From NCBI RefSeq assembly GCF_014595995.2, contig NZ_CP063989.1:930001-994000 (forward strand): DNA of 64,000 nt. The letters run 5' to 3'. Of this stretch, positions 17,462 to 25,612 are shown piece by piece; position 1 is the first letter of the stretch, and the number at the start of each line of letters is the position of its first letter. The notes beneath the pieces were generated by a model. That model made no database searches, had not been told where the DNA came from, and saw only the letters and a program-made list of their open reading frames with translations. This stretch comes from Actinomyces respiraculi (GTDB lineage: Bacteria; Actinomycetota; Actinomycetes; Actinomycetales; Actinomycetaceae). The position numbers were made by a program, and so were the translations under genes.

Positions 17462-18223
17462 TTACGTGGTCTGAATGCGACGCTCCCGCGCGAAACCATC
17501 GATCTGGGTGGCGAACCAGTCGTAGGCGTCATCCTGGTAGTGGAAGGGAGCCGCACCCCACTTGTGGTGCGTGCCCGCCACCGTCAGCGTTTCGGGCAGA
17601 CGCATGACGTGCACGCCGGTGTGCGCCGCAGCGGCCTCGTAGTAGCGCTGCGAGAACCAGTTGGCCTCCAGCGTCCCCATGCCCCACGACGTCGGGGTCT
17701 GCTCGCCGCCCTCGTCCGCCAGCGCCCAGGCCACCTGCAGCAGGACAGTACGGTCAAGTAGCCCGAGCTCCGTGAGCTCCTCGCGCCACGCGGGCAGGGC
17801 AGCCGCCCATTTCTCGAAGTGCTCGTCCGAGCCGAACGCGACAAGCCGTGCATCGTCCAGGTCGTCGTACAGGCCTGCGGTCAGCCCCTCCGTCGTGCGG
17901 GTGAGCACGGTGCCGTCCTCCAGCTCGAGCACGCCCAGGCGCTCGTCGACGATGTCCCACAGGAGCACGTCCGTACTGTTCGCCGCGGCCGCCAGGCGGG
18001 ACCGGCGCTCCCCGGCCAGGTCCTCCGTGTGTACGCGCTTGACGAAGGGCGAGGTCAGGCTGCTCAGGTCCAGGACATCCGCAGGGGCCGTGGAGCTCGC
18101 GGACAGCAGCGACTGCCGGGCGACGTGGGCCCCGATCGTCCACCCTCGGGCTCGGAGAACCTCGACGGTGTCCCGGCTGACACAGGAGCCGAACACCGAC
18201 ACGACGCGGGCGCCATCGTCCAT
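17462..18223 (-). CDS. DUF6270-like protein, probably polysaccharide-related
   Basis: 253 aa, ATG start with GGAGGAG upstream. The N-terminus FGSCVSRDTVEVL matches DUF6270 proteins, which are commonly found in capsule and cell-wall polysaccharide loci. Further family-like segments are DVLLWDIVDERLGV and the C-terminal HHKWGAAPFHYQDDAY with conserved aromatics. No signal peptide or membrane helix is seen, so it is probably cytosolic. The fold may be SGNH-hydrolase-like, given GSC near the N-terminus and H/D near the C-terminus, but I would not assign a reaction. It lies upstream of the polysaccharide operon on the same strand, with a different promoter region. Confidence 0.75.
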   Translation of the reverse strand: MDDGARVVSVFGSCVSRDTVEVLRARGWTIGAHVARQSLLSASSTAPADVLDLSSLTSPFVKRVHTEDLAGERRSRLAAAANSTDVLLWDIVDERLGVLELEDGTVLTRTTEGLTAGLYDDLDDARLVAFGSDEHFEKWAAALPAWREELTELGLLDRTVLLQVAWALADEGGEQTPTSWGMGTLEANWFSQRYYEAAAAHTGVHVMRLPETLTVAGTHHKWGAAPFHYQDDAYDWFATQIDGFARERRIQTT

Positions 18224-18362
18224 GGGACTCCTCCAAGAATTAGGGACAGGGACCGGGTGCAGGGGGGTAATCGGGCAGGTGCGCTGCCGTCGCTACCGGG
18301 TGCCCTATGCGAGCCCGCACGGTTGGGCGCCCTCTCAGCAATATCTGAATTATCTGACACTG

Positions 18363-18548
18363 TGCCACACTCACCGCCATCCGGAGACCCGGGCCTTCGA
18401 ACTGACGGGCTTCAAGGTGCGCGTGCTTGACTCCGAGCACGGCACCCGTTCGATCGTGCGCGTGCTCATCGACATCACCGACGGCGAGCGCTCACACGTG
18501 GCGGTCGTGCCCGGGACCGAAGTAGACGTCGTCGAGCGTCGCGGTTAA
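18363..18548 (+). pseudogene. Relic of a citramalate synthase (cimA-like) 3' end
   Basis: On the plus strand FELTGFKVRVLDSEHGTR and VRVLIDITDGERS (18396-18494) match the start of the C-terminal allosteric domain of CimA/LeuA-type enzymes (KVRVLD..GT...VRVLIE.TDG..S). The match stops where the deacetylase gene ends (18492), and no catalytic domain lies upstream. It looks like a fragment left after insertion or deletion. Confidence 0.5.
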
Positions 18549-19364
18549 CAGCGTGCGCTCACGAAGAATCTCGATGATCTGCCCGTACAGGTGCGTGATG
18601 GTGGGGAAGTTCGCGTGGCCGATGACGATGTGCTGGGCCAGCAGCCATTTCTGGGCCTCGCCGAGGAGCACGTCCTCGGTCAGCAGCCCCGAGTCGCCGA
18701 AGGACCCGTACCACATCGTCGGGACGGTGTAGCCGAGCTTGGCGCACACGGAGTCCGTCCAGTCGTCGCGGTATCCGTACGGCGGGCGGATGAAGGGGGC
18801 GCCCGTCACCCCGTACTGGTTGTTGAGCAGGGCCTCGCACTGGCTCAGCTCCTCGATGATCCCCGCCTCGGACAGGCTCGTGAGCCCGGGGTGCGTCCAC
18901 GTGTGGTTGCCGAGCTGGACCTGCCCGGACTCAACGAGCGGGAGCATCTTGTCGCGGCAGTCCGTCCAGGACGGGTAGGAGCCCGTGACGAAGAAGGTCA
19001 GGCGCACGCCCGAGGCGATGGCGAAGTCGAGGTAGGCGTCGACGACCTCGGTCGAGACGCCGTCGTCGATGGTCAAGGCCACCGTGTTGCCCACCGCCTC
19101 CGGCAGACCGGTGAGGACGCTGCCGTCGAGCGGCTGCGGGCCCGGCAGCGGGGGAGGACCGTCCTGGAGGAACAGCGGGTCTCGCGTGGGGGTGGGCGAC
19201 GGGGTTGGGCTGGCGGTGGGGCTGGGCGTCGGAGTGGGAGACGCCGTCGGAACGGACGCCTCGGTGGTGGCCGGGGCCGCCCCGCTCTGGCCGGGGGAGG
19301 TGCAGGCACCGGTGGCGGCCGCGGTGCCTGCGGCCAGCATGAGCATGAAGTCTCGACGTCGCAC
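18492..19364 (-). CDS. Polysaccharide deacetylase (NodB domain), Tat-type lipoprotein
   Basis: 290 aa from GTG 19364, with AGGAG upstream. The N-terminus RRRDFMLMLAAG is a twin-arginine-like signal ending in a lipobox (TGAC), so the protein is probably exported folded and lipid-anchored. A Pro/Thr/Ser linker (SPTPTPSPTASPTP) precedes the NodB domain. Catalytic motifs are present: LTIDDG (motif 1), GNHTWTHPGL (metal ligands) and RPPYGYRDD (motif 3). It should remove N- or O-acetyl groups from a cell-wall glycan. It is convergent with the cimA relic. Substrate unknown; peptidoglycan or the neighbouring polymer are both possible. Confidence 0.9.
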   Translation of the reverse strand: MRRRDFMLMLAAGTAAATGACTSPGQSGAAPATTEASVPTASPTPTPSPTASPTPSPTPTRDPLFLQDGPPPLPGPQPLDGSVLTGLPEAVGNTVALTIDDGVSTEVVDAYLDFAIASGVRLTFFVTGSYPSWTDCRDKMLPLVESGQVQLGNHTWTHPGLTSLSEAGIIEELSQCEALLNNQYGVTGAPFIRPPYGYRDDWTDSVCAKLGYTVPTMWYGSFGDSGLLTEDVLLGEAQKWLLAQHIVIGHANFPTITHLYGQIIEILRERTLLTATLDDVYFGPGHDRHV

Positions 19365-19506
19365 GGATGCTCCTGAGGTGCGGTTGTGGCTTGTCTGAGC
19401 AGAGCATCCCAGCCGGAGGCTGTGAGCGCATCCTCCTGGGGGAGGAGAGGGCCGCCGCGCGTCCAGGCTCACGTCGTTGGCCCGCGGAGGGCCTCGTGCC
19501 GAGGGC

Positions 19507-19512
19507 TAGACT
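19507..19512 (+). promoter_or_regulatory. -10 box TAGACT of orn, probable leaderless start
   Basis: TAGACT ends 7 nt before GTG 19520, the spacing expected for a leaderless mRNA whose first codon would be that GTG, four codons before the ATG at 19532. Confidence 0.5.
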
Positions 19513-19531
19513 GCCGGCCGTGAGCCGACAG

Positions 19532-20152
19532 ATGACGACAACCGACCCCCTGGTGTGGATCGACTGCGAGATGACCGGACTCGACCTGGGCGCCGACGCG
19601 CTCATCGAGGTCGCCGTGGTGGTGACCGACTACGAGCTCAAGCCTCTCGGGGAGGGGATCGACGTCGTCATCAAGCCGTCGGCGGCGGCCCTGGAGCAGA
19701 TGAACGACTTCGTGCGCGACATGCACACCGCCTCCGGCCTGCTGGACGAGCTGGAGCAGGGGCTGACGATGGCCGAGGCGCAGAAGGTCGTCCTCGACCA
19801 CGTGCGCTCGCTCGTGCCCACGGCCGGTACCGCTCAGCTGGCCGGCAACTCCATCGGCACGGACAAGGCCTTCCTCGCCCGGGACATGCCCGGGCTCATC
19901 GACTACCTGCACTACCGCGTCGTCGACGTCTCCTCCCTCAAGGAGCTGGCCAAGCGCTGGTACCCGCGCACCTACTTCCAGGCCCCGGAGAAGAACGGCG
20001 GGCACCGCGCGCTCGCGGACATCCTCGAGTCCATCGACGAGCTGCGCTACTACCGCAGCGTGCTCTTCCCTGCCGGGGAGGGCCCGAGCACCGAGGAGTG
20101 CCGCGAGGTGGCCGCCGAGATTCTCGCCAACCCGACGACGGTGCTCGCCTGA
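19532..20152 (+). CDS. orn: Oligoribonuclease
   Basis: 206 aa (210 if the in-frame GTG at 19520 is used). DEDDh 3'-5' exonuclease that degrades 2-5-mer RNAs and pGpG to mononucleotides. Exo motifs: WIDCEMTGLD (D, E), the GNSIGTDKAFLARDMP region (D) and HRALADILESIDEL (H, D). Length is standard for the family. A -10 box 7 nt before GTG 19520 suggests the leaderless longer form. It stands alone, with a tRNA-His gene 135 nt downstream. Confidence 0.95.
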   Translation: MTTTDPLVWIDCEMTGLDLGADALIEVAVVVTDYELKPLGEGIDVVIKPSAAALEQMNDFVRDMHTASGLLDELEQGLTMAEAQKVVLDHVRSLVPTAGTAQLAGNSIGTDKAFLARDMPGLIDYLHYRVVDVSSLKELAKRWYPRTYFQAPEKNGGHRALADILESIDELRYYRSVLFPAGEGPSTEECREVAAEILANPTTVLA

Positions 20153-20227
20153 GGGGGCCCGGGCGGGCCGTGGCGGGTGCCCGGTGCCGGCGGCGGGTGT
20201 GACGTGATGCAGTGCACGGGGCGCGGA

Positions 20228-20257
20228 TTGGTGCCCTCGGTGCCGACCCGATAAAGT
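20228..20257 (+). promoter_or_regulatory. Promoter of tRNA-His
   Basis: TTGGTG (20228-20233) and TAAAGT (20252-20257) are separated by 18 bp, with initiation expected about 25 nt before the tRNA. Confidence 0.55.
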
Positions 20258-20287
20258 TCCCCTCGTTGCGAGCAGGCTCGCGACAAT

Positions 20288-20364
20288 GGTGGCTGTAGCT
20301 CAGTTGGCAGAGCGCTTGGTTGTGGTCCAGGAGGTCGCGGGTTCAAGCCCCGTCAGCCACCCCA
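20288..20364 (+). tRNA. tRNA-His (GTG anticodon), CCA encoded
   Basis: Cloverleaf with acceptor GTGGCTG/CAGCCAC, anticodon GTG at 20322-20324 in loop TTGTGGT, and T-loop GTTCAAGC. The extra G at -1 opposite discriminator C, the identity element of tRNA-His, is encoded at 20288. CCA is encoded at 20362-20364. Confidence 0.95.
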
Positions 20365-20416
20365 TGAGAGAACCGCGCCGTTGCGAGGAACGGTGCGGTT
20401 CTGCCGTCAAGCGTCG

Positions 20417-23152
20417 TCAGCGGCGCCTGTGGCGCGCCAGACCCATGTACGTGATCGCCGCGAAGACGAGCCCCAGGACTACCAGGACGCAGGCGTCCGC
20501 CCCCCACTGTGCGAGGCTGTGCTCCCACAGGTCGTCGGCGCGGTAGGGGACGATCGTGTTCATGTCCACGGTCGAGGAGGTGACGGCGTAGCCCCAACGG
20601 GCCGGCATCACCCAGGCGAGCTGCTCGAAGACCGCCCGGCCCGCCACGGGGATGACACCGCCGGCGAGCACGAGCTGCGCCATGATCGTCACGACGAGCA
20701 CCGGCATCACCTGCTCGGAGCTGGTGACGAAGGCGGACACCGCCAGGCCCAGCAGGCCGCAGGCGAAGGCCGTGAGCCAGCAGCCCACCGCCAGCTCCAG
20801 GCCAGGGCTGCCCAGCAGGACCGCGTCGGAGGGAGCGTCGTTGAGCAGGAGCGCAACTCCCACCATGAGCAGGGTCTGGACGGTGACGATGAGTGCCAGC
20901 ACCACTATCTTGGCCAGCAGGTAGGATCCCGGGCGCAGGCCCACCGCCTTCTCCCGTAGGAAGACCTCCCGTTCGCCGATGAGCTCGCGGATGGTGGCCG
21001 CCATCCCGGCGAAGGCAGCCCCGGTGATGAGGATGACGAGCAGCTGGAGCGCCTGCGTGGAGTACACGGGAACCGGGTTCTCCGGCGTGATCGTGTAGTC
21101 GGGCACCGCGAAGCCCCACTTGCCCTCCATCACCTTCGTCAGCACGCCCATGACCAGCGGCAGGATGAGCATGAAGGCCAGGTAGGAGGGGTCGGCCAGC
21201 ACGAGCCGCAGGTGGCGGCGCACGAGCGTGGAGACCTGCCGAAGCCAGGACTGCTGCGGGCGACGGTTCTGGTCCAGGTCCGCCGTCGAGGAGCGCACCT
21301 TCGCGCCACCGGTGGGGCGGGTCGAGGGCACGCGCGCCTCCAGGGCGGCGCGCAGCTCGGGCGTGTGGTTGCGCACGAGGGCGTAGACGTCCGCGTAACC
21401 GGTGATCTCCGTGGGGTCCGCGAACCCGCCGGCGGGCGCATGCGTCACGAGCCTGCCGCTACTGAAGACCTCCTTGAGGCGCTCGGTGAAGTACGGCAGC
21501 ACGTCGCGCGGCGGCCCGTAGTAGACGGGGCGACCGCCGGTGGCCAGGATGAGGACCTTGTCCGCGCGGTCAATGTGGTTCTCGTTGTGCGTCACCACCA
21601 TGACGGTGCGCCCGGAGTCCGAGCCCCGGGTGCCGTGGGCGAGCCGGGCGAGCAGGTCCATGACGTCACGGTCGAGCTGGGGGTCGAGGCCGGAGGTCGG
21701 CTCGTCGAGGAACAGCAGACCTGGCTTGGTCAGCAGCTCGATGGCCGTGGACACGCGCTTGCGCTGCCCGCCGGAGAGCTGCTTCACGCGCTTGGACACG
21801 TGCTCGGTGAGGTCGAGGTCGTCGAGGACCTCGGCGATGCGCTGGTCGCGCTCGGCCGTGGACACGTCCTTGGCGAAGCGCAGCTCGGCGGCGTACTGCA
21901 GGGTCTGCGCGACAGTGAGATTGGCGTGCACGACGTCGTTCTGGGGGACGACGCCGATCATGTTGCGCATGGTCTCGTAGTGCTCGTACACGTCCATACC
22001 GTTGAACAGGACCTGGCCCTCCTGGGCGCGCTGCTCCCCGGTCAGGGCCTTAAGCAGGGTGGACTTGCCGGCACCTGAGGGGCCGACGACGGCGAGCAGC
22101 TCGTTGCCGGGCAGCTGGAAGGAGACGCGGTCCAGCAGCCGCAGACGCCTGTCGTTGACGACGAAGGTGAGGTCGCGGCCGATGAGCTCGCCGCCGCGCT
22201 CCTGGAGCTTGAGCACCCCGTTCGGGCTGACCTCCACGAAGTGGCCGCCCATCCCGATGACCGTCGGCTTCGTGATGAGCACGTGGGGTACGCGCTGACC
22301 GCCCACGAAGATGCCGTTGGTGGAGCCGTTGTCGATGACGACGAGCCCCTGCGGCGTGCGCTCGACGCGCGCGTGGCGCCCGGAGACCGCGGAGTCGGGG
22401 ATGACGAGGGCGTTGTCCGGGTAGCGCCCGATGGTGCCCGGGCCCGTCAGGCGCACCCCGCCGATGGTGCGGCGCTGGCCCACGGGGGCGAGTGGGTCAC
22501 GGGGATCGACGGGTGCCTGTGAGCCCGTCGTCTGGGCTGATGAGGATGCCGACGGCGCGCCCGTCGTCGTGACGGCGGAGGCGGCGGGCGAGGGCGAGGG
22601 GGAGCTCATGACGGTGGTGCGGTCGGCGGCGACAGTCTGCCCTGCGGCGTCGGTCTGCGCGGAGGCGGCGCTCTGACCGGAAGCGGCAGCCTGCCCTGCG
22701 GCGTCGGTCTGCGCGGAGGCGGCGCTCTGACCGGAAGCGGCAGCCTGCCCTGCGGCGTCGGTCTGCGCGGAGGCGGCAGTCTGACCGGAAGCGACAGTCT
22801 GCCCTGCGGGGGAGGGCGTGGGGCCCGCGGCCGCTGCGGCCGGCTGCGGCACGAAGACGAGCACCGGGCCCGAGGCGTTGGCCAGCTGGACCCGCACCGG
22901 CTGGGTCACCAGGACGGGACCGCGCGTGTCGACGCCGTCGACGAGCATCCCGTTGGTCTGGGAGACGAGCTCGATGAGCCAGCCCTGGTCGGTGGGACGC
23001 ACCCGCAGGTGGGTACCGGAGACGATGGTCGTGTTGTTGATGACGATGCCATTGCCAGGACGGCGTCCCACCGTGAACTCACGGTCGAAGACCAGCGGCT
23101 GCTGGCCCACAGGGGCGTTGGCGGGTCGCACGGAGATCGCGGTGGTGGGCAC
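20417..23152 (-). CDS. ABC transporter with two FHA domains, ABCG-like (ATPase and permease fused)
   Basis: 911 aa from GTG 23152 (GGAAGG upstream); the longer open frame would run into tRNA-Arg. Order: FHA domain 1 (about 20-95; GRRPGNG, SGTHLR), an Ala/Gln/Thr linker with an 18-residue repeat (115-180), FHA domain 2 (230-308; GRYPDNA, SGRHARV, GSTNG), ABC ATPase (Walker A GPSGAGKST at 357-365, LSGGQRKRVS, FLDEPTSGLD), then an ABC-2 permease with about six helices. FHA domains bind phosphothreonine, so regulation by Ser/Thr kinases is likely; Mycobacterium Rv1747 has the same architecture. Substrate unknown. Confidence 0.92.
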   Translation of the reverse strand: MPTTAISVRPANAPVGQQPLVFDREFTVGRRPGNGIVINNTTIVSGTHLRVRPTDQGWLIELVSQTNGMLVDGVDTRGPVLVTQPVRVQLANASGPVLVFVPQPAAAAAGPTPSPAGQTVASGQTAASAQTDAAGQAAASGQSAASAQTDAAGQAAASGQSAASAQTDAAGQTVAADRTTVMSSPSPSPAASAVTTTGAPSASSSAQTTGSQAPVDPRDPLAPVGQRRTIGGVRLTGPGTIGRYPDNALVIPDSAVSGRHARVERTPQGLVVIDNGSTNGIFVGGQRVPHVLITKPTVIGMGGHFVEVSPNGVLKLQERGGELIGRDLTFVVNDRRLRLLDRVSFQLPGNELLAVVGPSGAGKSTLLKALTGEQRAQEGQVLFNGMDVYEHYETMRNMIGVVPQNDVVHANLTVAQTLQYAAELRFAKDVSTAERDQRIAEVLDDLDLTEHVSKRVKQLSGGQRKRVSTAIELLTKPGLLFLDEPTSGLDPQLDRDVMDLLARLAHGTRGSDSGRTVMVVTHNENHIDRADKVLILATGGRPVYYGPPRDVLPYFTERLKEVFSSGRLVTHAPAGGFADPTEITGYADVYALVRNHTPELRAALEARVPSTRPTGGAKVRSSTADLDQNRRPQQSWLRQVSTLVRRHLRLVLADPSYLAFMLILPLVMGVLTKVMEGKWGFAVPDYTITPENPVPVYSTQALQLLVILITGAAFAGMAATIRELIGEREVFLREKAVGLRPGSYLLAKIVVLALIVTVQTLLMVGVALLLNDAPSDAVLLGSPGLELAVGCWLTAFACGLLGLAVSAFVTSSEQVMPVLVVTIMAQLVLAGGVIPVAGRAVFEQLAWVMPARWGYAVTSSTVDMNTIVPYRADDLWEHSLAQWGADACVLVVLGLVFAAITYMGLARHRRR
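22633..22809 (-). repeat. 54-bp tandem repeat in the FHA-ABC linker
   Basis: Three full copies and a partial copy of a 54-bp unit (starts at 22633, 22687, 22741 and 22795) encode an 18-residue Ala/Gln/Ser/Thr unit between the two FHA domains. The near identity at DNA level points to recent copy-number change. Confidence 0.85.
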
Positions 23153-23372
23153 GGAGGTCCTTCCGGGGTGGGGTGCTCGAGCCACGATACCGGCCCGGCG
23201 CCCGCAGGTTCTGGCGTCGCCGGCCCCCGGTGCACGGGGAGAGGTCCCCACTGTGCTGTGCAGCGCATCACCTCCCTGCGCAGGCCGTGGGCGTCGGCGC
23301 TTGGTATCGTGCGCCTCGCGGCTCACAGGCCGCCGCCGCTCTCGCGGGACTCTTGTTCTGGCAGTGCGGCGC

Positions 23373-23448
23373 GCCTCCATAGCTCAATGGATAGAGCGAC
23401 GGCCTTCTAATCCGCAGGTTCCCGGTTCGAGTCCGGGTGGGGGCACCA
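23373..23448 (+). tRNA. tRNA-Arg (TCT anticodon), CCA encoded
   Basis: Acceptor GCCTCCA/TGGGGGC, T-arm CCCGG/CCGGG with TTCGAGT loop, anticodon TCT at 23406-23408 in loop CTTCTAA, CCA at 23446-23448. The anticodon stem ACGGC/TCCGC has only three Watson-Crick pairs, with mismatches at 27-43 (A-C) and 31-39 (C-U), which is unusual; the rest is well formed. Transcribed away from the FHA-ABC gene. Confidence 0.85.
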
Positions 23449-24012
23449 GCCCCGGAGTTCCGGGAAAGGCGTGCTCACGCCAGAAAGCGCGAGCGCTCGC
23501 CGCGCCCCCGCGGGCGCCTCAATCCCCGTTCCCTCAGCGGTATGGCCACACGTCCGGCTACCCGTGCGAAGGTGCCGGAGAGGACGGTTGGGATGGGCGC
23601 CAGCGGCAAGGCCGAGGACTCCCTCCCGTCGGACGCCCAGGGCAAGGGCGTCGGCGGGGTGTCCACGCGGCGGACATGACTGGCACCCAGGCGCGACCCG
23701 CCAGGAGGAAACGGCGTGATTCCGGGAGTCCCGGCGACGTCGCCGTCGGCTATCACCGTTCATGTCCGCCGCGTGGACACGAGCGACGTGCACGAGCGGC
23801 GGCTGAGCCCGTTCGACATCACTGCGCCCCTGGTCCCGAGACCCGCCCCGACGCCCTCGCCGGGGAGCCGGGGCCGACGACGTCGGCGTTGCTGGGGGCG
23901 AGGGAGATGGCGGATGGCTGCGCGCGTGCTCCACGCCACTGCGACGCCACGCACCCGGCTCCGACGGCGCTCAATGCGGGCGGAAGACCGGTGCGCACCT
24001 AATGTTGGTGGT
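23449..24012. other. Geneless stretch with a perfect 21-bp inverted repeat
   Basis: 564 bp between tRNA-Arg and the GTPase gene with open frames but no convincing protein. It contains two small hairpins just after the tRNA (CCCGGAGTTCCGGG; GGCGTGCTCACGCC), which may end its transcript. A perfect 21-bp inverted repeat has arms at 23659-23679 and 23760-23780, 80 bp apart. No transposase is inside. Confidence 0.7.
24000..24005 (+). promoter_or_regulatory. -10 box TAATGT, leaderless start of the GTPase pair
   Basis: TAATGT is followed by 7 nt and then ATG 24013, with no ribosome-binding site between. This supports ATG 24013 as both transcript and protein start. Confidence 0.55.
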
Positions 24013-25599
24013 ATGCCATCCTCCCGCTCCCAGGCCAACGGCCTCGACGTCCCCTCCAGGGTCATCAGCCGTGGTCGCCTCATCGACGTCCTGACCGACA
24101 CCGTCCGGGACCTCGAGGCGCTGCCCCTGACGCTGGCGTCCGACCGCGTGGACGACGCGCGCCGTCTGCGCGCGAGCGTGATCGGCCAGCTCCGCGATCA
24201 CATCCTGCCGCGGCTGGAGGACGCCGACGTGCCGGCCATCGTCGTCGTCGGCGGCTCCACGGGGGCGGGCAAGTCCACCCTCGTCAACTCCATGCTGGGC
24301 GCAGAGGTCTCCAAGGCCGGTGTCCTGCGCCCCACGACCCGTGTCCCGGTCCTCGTCATCAACCCCGAGGACGCCCCCGCCCTCGAGAACCACCCCGTCA
24401 GCGAGGTCGCCCAGATCGTCGTCTGCGAGGCCCAGCCCGCCGGCCTCGCCCTCATCGACGCCTCCGACCTCGACTCCGTCCAGGCGGACAACCGTGCCCT
24501 GGCCACCCGTCTGCTCGAGGCCTGCGACCTGTGGCTCTTCATCACCACCGCCGCCCGCTACGGCGACCACACGCCCTGGGCGACGCTCGAGGAAGCCGCC
24601 TCCCGCGGCGCCTCCATCGCCGTCGTCCTCAACCGTGTTTCCGACGCCGTCCTGGACGAGGTCCGCCGCGACCTCGTCGAGAGGCTCGACAGGCTCGGCC
24701 TGGCCGACTCGCCCTTCTTCGTCGTCCCCGACGCCGGCCCCCACGAGGGACTGCTTCCGGCAGACTCGGTGAGCGAGCTGCGCGACTGGATGCAGCTGCT
24801 CGCCGGCCGCCACCGGGCGGCGGGCCTCATGCGCCGCGCCAACCGTGAGATGTGGCCCACCCTGTACCACGACCTGCTTGCGCTGGCCGACGCCGTCGAC
24901 GCCCAGGGGGACGCCGGACGCCGCCTGGAGGAGGCGGGCCGCGACATCCTGTCGGGCCCCTGCGAGACCCTGCGCACCGACGTCGAGCGCGGGGTCCTCG
25001 CGGATGGCGCGCCGACGACCCGTTGGGTCTCCCACGCCTCCGCCGGAGGGCCGCTCGCCGCGCTGGCCACCGGCGCCCGCCTGCGCGCGGGCCTGTTCGG
25101 ACGCACCGCCCGTGCCCGCGCCCGGGCCCTGGCCGAGGTCGCCGCCGACCTGCGTGACACCCTCGTGCTGCACCTGTCGGCCGGCCTTGCCGCCGTTACC
25201 GAGGAGGCCCAGATCACCTGGTCGGAGGCCGGTGCCGGCGAGCACGCCGGGCGGTTGCTGGGCACTGGGCCCGGCGCCCATGAGGCGGTGGCCGCCTGGA
25301 TGGACGGCGTGCTCAGCGTCGTGCCCCCCATCAAGGGCTTGGATGCCGAGGCCACCGGACACCTCGTCGTGGTGGCCGCCTGCGGCCTCGAGGGCGCCCG
25401 CGCGGCCGCAGCCCGACTGGGCCTGGCTGAGACCGTCGATGACGCGCGCACCCGTCTGGCCGATGCCCTCACCGCAGCCCTTGAGGCCGCGCTGCCCGAG
25501 GGGGCCGGGCTGAGCCTCGTCCCGGACCCCGACCTCGCCGCTGCCCTGCGCCTGCGCGCCGGTGAACTGTCTATGCTTGTGCGTCCGGGCGATCTGTGA
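24013..25599 (+). CDS. Dynamin/Era-like GTPase A
   Basis: 528 aa. The P-loop GGSTGAGKST is at residues 80-89, a switch/G3-like segment lies around ALIDASDLDSV, and the G4-like VVLNRVSD replaces canonical NKxD. A long alanine-rich helical C-terminus follows, without clear membrane helices. The layout fits the paired dynamin-like/YfjP-type GTPases of actinobacteria, whose partner is encoded 13 nt downstream. Such pairs remodel membranes or act in division in Streptomyces (DynA/DynB); a similar job here is inference. The start is fixed by a leaderless promoter; the open frame upstream to 23716 has no homology. Confidence 0.8.
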   Translation: MPSSRSQANGLDVPSRVISRGRLIDVLTDTVRDLEALPLTLASDRVDDARRLRASVIGQLRDHILPRLEDADVPAIVVVGGSTGAGKSTLVNSMLGAEVSKAGVLRPTTRVPVLVINPEDAPALENHPVSEVAQIVVCEAQPAGLALIDASDLDSVQADNRALATRLLEACDLWLFITTAARYGDHTPWATLEEAASRGASIAVVLNRVSDAVLDEVRRDLVERLDRLGLADSPFFVVPDAGPHEGLLPADSVSELRDWMQLLAGRHRAAGLMRRANREMWPTLYHDLLALADAVDAQGDAGRRLEEAGRDILSGPCETLRTDVERGVLADGAPTTRWVSHASAGGPLAALATGARLRAGLFGRTARARARALAEVAADLRDTLVLHLSAGLAAVTEEAQITWSEAGAGEHAGRLLGTGPGAHEAVAAWMDGVLSVVPPIKGLDAEATGHLVVVAACGLEGARAAAARLGLAETVDDARTRLADALTAALEAALPEGAGLSLVPDPDLAAALRLRAGELSMLVRPGDL

Positions 25600-25612
25600 G
25601 GAGGGCGCAGGC

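Noticed and set aside
23716..24012. Coding extension upstream of GTPase A
   Set aside because: Low-complexity Arg/Pro translation; a -10 box sits directly before ATG 24013, and the 21-bp inverted repeat lies in this stretch.
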